Source: Cranoglanis bouderius (taxonomy: Eukaryota; Chordata; Actinopteri; Siluriformes; Cranoglanididae). Taken from it: a DNA stretch of 64,000 nt. Location: assembly GCA_023630585.1 (NCBI GenBank), contig CM042560.1:5310001-5374000 (forward strand), given 5' to 3'. The notes under the pieces were generated by a model. The model was not told the DNA's origin. It saw only the letters and a program-made list of their open reading frames with translations, and did no database searches. This document shows, piece after piece, positions 60,488 through 64,000 of this stretch. Numbering within the stretch: position 1 is the first letter of the stretch; every line of letters begins with the position of its first letter. The translations under genes were made by a program, and so were the position numbers.

Positions 60488-61873
60488 CAGTGAGGGAAAA
60501 AAGTATTTGATCCCCTATCAATCAGCAAGATTTCTGGCTCCCAGGTGTCTTTTACACAGGTAATGAGCTGAGATTAGGAGCACTCTCTTAAAGGGAGTTG
60601 TCCACAGAAGCAATCAATCAATCAGATTCCAAACTCTCCACCATGGCCAAGACCAAAGAGCTGTCCAAGGATATCAGGGACAAGATTGTAGACCTACACA
60701 AGGCTGGAATGGGCTACAAGACCATCGCCAAGCAGCTTGGTGAGAAGGTGACAACAGTTGGTGCGATTATTCGCAAATGGAAGAAACACAAAATCTGTTT
60801 TTGTGAAAACTGTCAGTCTCCCTCGGTCTGGGGCTCCATGCAAGATCTCACCTCGTGGAGTTTCAATGATCATGAGAACAGTGAGGAATCAGCCCAGAAC
60901 TACACGGGAGGATCTTGTTAATGATCTCAAGGCAGCTGGGACCATAGTCACCAAGAAAACAATTGGTAACACACTATGCCGTGAAGGACTGAAATCCTGC
61001 AGTGCCCGCAAGGTCCCCCTGCTCAAGAAAGCACATGTACAGGCCTGTCTGAAGTTTGCCTGAATGATTCAGAGGAGAACTGGGTGAAAGTGTTGTGGTC
61101 AGATGAGACCAAAATCGAGCTCTTTGGCATCAACTCAACTCGCCGTGTTTGGAGGAGGAGGAATGCTGCCTATGACCCCAAGAACACCATCCCCACCGTC
61201 AAACATGGTGGTGGGAACATTATGCTTTGGCGGTGTTTTTCTGCTAAGGGGACAGGACAACTACACTGCATCAAAGGGACGATGGGCGGGGCCATGTACC
61301 GTCAAATCTTTGGTGAGAACCTCCTTCCCCCAGCCAGGGCATTGAAAATGGGTCATGGATGGGTATTCCAGCATGACAATGACCCAAAAGACACAGCCAA
61401 GGCAACAAAGGAGTGGTTCAAGAAGAAGCACATTAAGGTCCTGGAGTGGCCTAGCCAGTCTCCAGACCTTAATCCCATAGAAAATCTGTGGAGGGAGCTG
61501 ACGGTTTGAGTTGCCAAACGTCAGCCTTGAGACCTTAATGACTGGGAGAGGATCTGCAAAGAGGAGTGGGACAAAATCCCTCCTGAGATGTGTGCAAACC
61601 TGGTGGCCAACTACAAGTGATTGACCTCTGTGATTGCCAACAAGGGTTTTGCCACCAAGTACTAAGTCGAAGGGGTCAAATACTTATTTCACTCATTAAA
61701 ATACAAATCAATTTATAACTTTTTTTGAAATGCGTTTTTCTGGATTTTTTGGTTGTTATTCTGTCTCTCACTGTTAAAATACACCTACCATTAAAATTAT
61801 AGACTGATCATTTCTTTGTCAGTGGGCAAACGTACAAAATCAGCAGGGGAGCAAATACTTTCCCCCCCCACTG
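60488..61873 (+). mobile_element. Tc1-like transposon, decayed
   Basis: 1386 bp with short inverted repeats (CAGTGAGGGAAAAAAGTATT on the left; CAGTGGGGGGGGAAAGTATT on the complement at the right), flanked by TA. The interior carries a broken transposase. Confidence 0.92.
60643..61665 (+). pseudogene. Tc1-like transposase pseudogene
   Basis: Starts at ATG 60643 (MAKTKELSKDIRDKIVDLHK). It shifts frame near 60800, continues VSLPRSGAPCKISPRGV to LKFA, meets a stop at 61061, then resumes VLWSDETKIELFGIN, FQHDNDPKDTAK and PDLNPIENLW before stops at about 61508 and 61528. In the DNDPKDT motif the usual His is Asp. Clearly inactive. Confidence 0.9.
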
Positions 61874-62339
61874 TATGTCTTTAAAGGATTATGAAATAAT
61901 GTTGTGCATACAGTATGTATCAGCAGATTCAACCAGAATCGGCAATTCTGGAGTTGGAGTAGTGCTCACTACAGAGGAAAGTCAGTTAAAAGGTACAGTC
62001 ATTCTACCAATCTGCTATCTCATATGTCCTCACGCTAGGATAATAATCAGCCTTTTAATCTTTATTTCCGAACGATGTGAGATAAGTTCTGAGAACTGAA
62101 TTTAAGGCAAAAAAAAGGTGTAAATATTCCTGGTAAAGATGAAAAGTTATGCTGTATTGAGGAGGTAACAGCCTTAGATTTGAATGAGATTTGCTTGTTA
62201 GTTGCACTTGGAAAGCACGAACACAGAGCTTTAAATGTGCTTTTATTCCATTCAAAGTGCCCTAAAATATTCAATTCATTTTTTCAATAACAAATTGCAG
62301 CCCAACTCTGATTAGGAAATTGAAAGGAATTCATCATCT

Positions 62340-62520
62340 TTAGTAATTGCTTTATTCTGGTCAGGCGTTGTGGCGAATCCCAGGAAAACTGGGCACAAGG
62401 CACTTTCCACACCACCACAGGGCATCATAATCATTCACACCTCGGGGTAGTTGAGAGTAGCCAATCCACCTTCCACTATACTCTTTGGAGGTGGAATGAA
62501 ACCAGAGATCTTTGCATCAT
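62340..62520 (+). repeat. SINE-like repeat, decayed
   Basis: Related by order of motifs to 62745-63060 (CCCAGGAAAACTGGGCACAA, TAGCCAATCCACCTTCCA). Strongly diverged. Confidence 0.45.
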
Positions 62521-62744
62521 TTTTCTTCTAATTTTAATCATTACCCTTTCCCACTCATGTTGGTTCTATCTACCACCATGCTTCTTCTGAAACCAGCCTT
62601 TTGAACTCCTGATTATGCCTGGTCACTTGGAACACACTCTGAGAACAGAGCAATGTGCCATCTTCTTGCTGTGGCATCATTAGCTTTCAAACTCACAATC
62701 TCCTGACAATAGGGTGAACATTTTCCTGTTGTCCCCTCCAAATT

Positions 62745-63060
62745 CCTTTGTTCATCCTGCTCAAAGTCATTGTGGATAGGGAATCTATCCCAGGAACACC
62801 GGTTGTGAGGCATGAATACACCCTGGATTGAGCGCCAGTCCATTGCAAGACACCATGAACACCCCTAGGGGCAATTTAGAGCAGAAAATCCATCTGGCAT
62901 GTTGTTGAGAGGTGGGAGGAAACTTGAGAACATGGAGGAAACCCATAAACATTAGTAGAACATGCAAAACTCCACACAGACAGCAACCCAAGCTCAGGGT
63001 CAAACTGGGAACCCTGGAGCTGTGAGGGGCAACGCTGCCTGCTGGACCACCATGGCATCC
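62745..63060 (+). repeat. SINE-like repeat
   Basis: Motifs CTATCCCAGGAACACCGG, GGGCAATTTAGAGCAGA, AACATGCAAAACTCCACACA and GGAGCTGTGAGGGGCAACG in the order usual for this fish repeat. Confidence 0.65.
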
Positions 63061-63329
63061 ATAAGTCTTTTACTATGTTCAAAAATTACAGAAGTTTGAA
63101 ATTAAGGGCACTATCTACTTCAGCAGATGCTACATTTTTAGAAACAAGGGTTCTTTGGATAGTTAAATGTTCTAGTTTTCTAAAGCATATCTACTGGAGC
63201 CTTTTCCTAATGGAAAGCCCATTGTGGTAAGATTGTATATAGAAACTTCAGTGGTCTACCCAATCTGTAGAACAATTTAAGGTGTGATATGGAACCTTGT
63301 GTTTTGTAATTCAATAATTGATTCGAGTA

Positions 63330-63635
63330 ATGATGGGGGCATGTAATGAGTCTCGCAACTCTGGGGTTGGGGCTTTGAATCCCGCCTCTGTCCAGTGGGT
63401 GTGAAGTTTGCATGTTCTTCAGAGGGTTCCTCTGGGTACTCCAGTTTCCTCCCCCAGTCCAAAGACAGGCTGATCAGCATTTACAAATTGTTTGTAGTGT
63501 GTGAATGTGTATGTGATTGTGCCCTGCGATGGAATGGCACCCCATGCAAGGTGTCCCCCATCTTGTGCCCCGAGTCCCCTGGGATAGGCTCCAAGCTCCC
63601 TGGATAATGGATGGATGGATGGATTTGATTAATGA
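63330..63635 (-). repeat. SINE-like repeat, inverted
   Basis: Same family on the minus strand, with the plus-strand tail CCTGGATAATGGATGGATGG (tandem GGAT). It contains TGCCCTGCGATGGAATGGCA and GTCCCCTGGGATAGGCTCCA. Confidence 0.65.
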
Positions 63636-63639
63636 ATGC

Positions 63640-64000
63640 ATTGCAGAAAATGATTATGGTTGGATCTAACAGGTCAATCCTGTGTTTTTTCAGAATCTGG
63701 TGTACTAAGTATTAAGAGTATACTAAAGTAATATGCTCGTGCACAAGTACAGAAAACTGGTTAGTATATGGATGAAAGGTGCAGATTGATACTGAATCAT
63801 ATTCAGTTAGGCTAACAGTCATTTCAGTCTGATGATTCATTAACATTCACTCACAACATCTAATTTCACATGAAGCAGTTCGCTAGGTAGCTAGTGACTC
63901 TACTAATGTACATACTACTTTCTATAGTATTTATTTTGACATTACAGATATAAAAAGAAACATCTTAAGTGGTGTTTAGGGTTTTTATTATTTGTATTAT
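63640..64000. other. No gene seen at window end
   Basis: AT-rich DNA after the SINE-like tail of GGAT repeats. Confidence 0.45.

Overview
This is eukaryotic DNA from a ray-finned fish. It has two multi-exon vertebrate genes with GT-AG introns, AT-rich intergenic DNA, many long dinucleotide arrays, and many Tc1/mariner-type DNA transposons typical of teleosts. The density of Tc1-like copies and their TA-target insertions would suit a catfish or another otophysan, but I cannot fix the order from sequence alone. I see no prokaryotic operon, CRISPR array, rRNA or tRNA gene.

Two host genes are supported, both on the minus strand. (1) A complement C1q/TNF-related protein, most likely c1qtnf6, has two coding exons (11564-11372 and 8735-8191). 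They join in frame to 245 residues: signal peptide, 14 Gly-X-Y triplets and a C1q head. A probable 5' UTR exon ends at 16518, next to a (CT)n tract and CpG-rich DNA. (2) Matriptase-2, tmprss6, runs from 48192 (tentative first exon) or 44686 (first certain exon) to the stop at 34882. I resolved 18 exons whose splice phases all close. They encode about 808 residues in the order transmembrane anchor, SEA, two CUB, three LDL-receptor class A repeats and a trypsin-like protease with His613, Asp664 and Ser758. In mammals this membrane protease cleaves hemojuvelin and so restrains hepcidin and iron signalling. Human TMPRSS6 and C1QTNF6 are also near neighbours, on either side of IL2RB; here I find no il2rb and the order along the transcribed strand differs.

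Layout: 1-8190 holds repeats only, including a degenerate minisatellite of about 90 bp at 4396-5592. 8191-16650 is c1qtnf6, with a piggyBac-like non-autonomous element and an inverted repeat in its long 5' intron. 16650-34880 is intergenic, with Tc1 fragments, SINE-like repeats, a repeated 250-bp unit (26.3-29.0 kb) and a decayed Tc1 copy at 31059-32560. 34882-48192 is tmprss6, with a near-intact Tc1 copy nested inside an older mariner-like element in intron 1. 48193-64000 is a transposon graveyard with Tc1 copies at 51407-52571 (one nested in another), 56708-58119 and 60488-61873.

No new multi-gene system is evident. The points most worth a second look are two inverted copies of the same long-ITR Tc1 family that bracket tmprss6 exons 2-18, the one copy with an open DD34E transposase frame, the tentative first exon of tmprss6, a possible overlapping uORF in c1qtnf6, and several unnamed repeat families.
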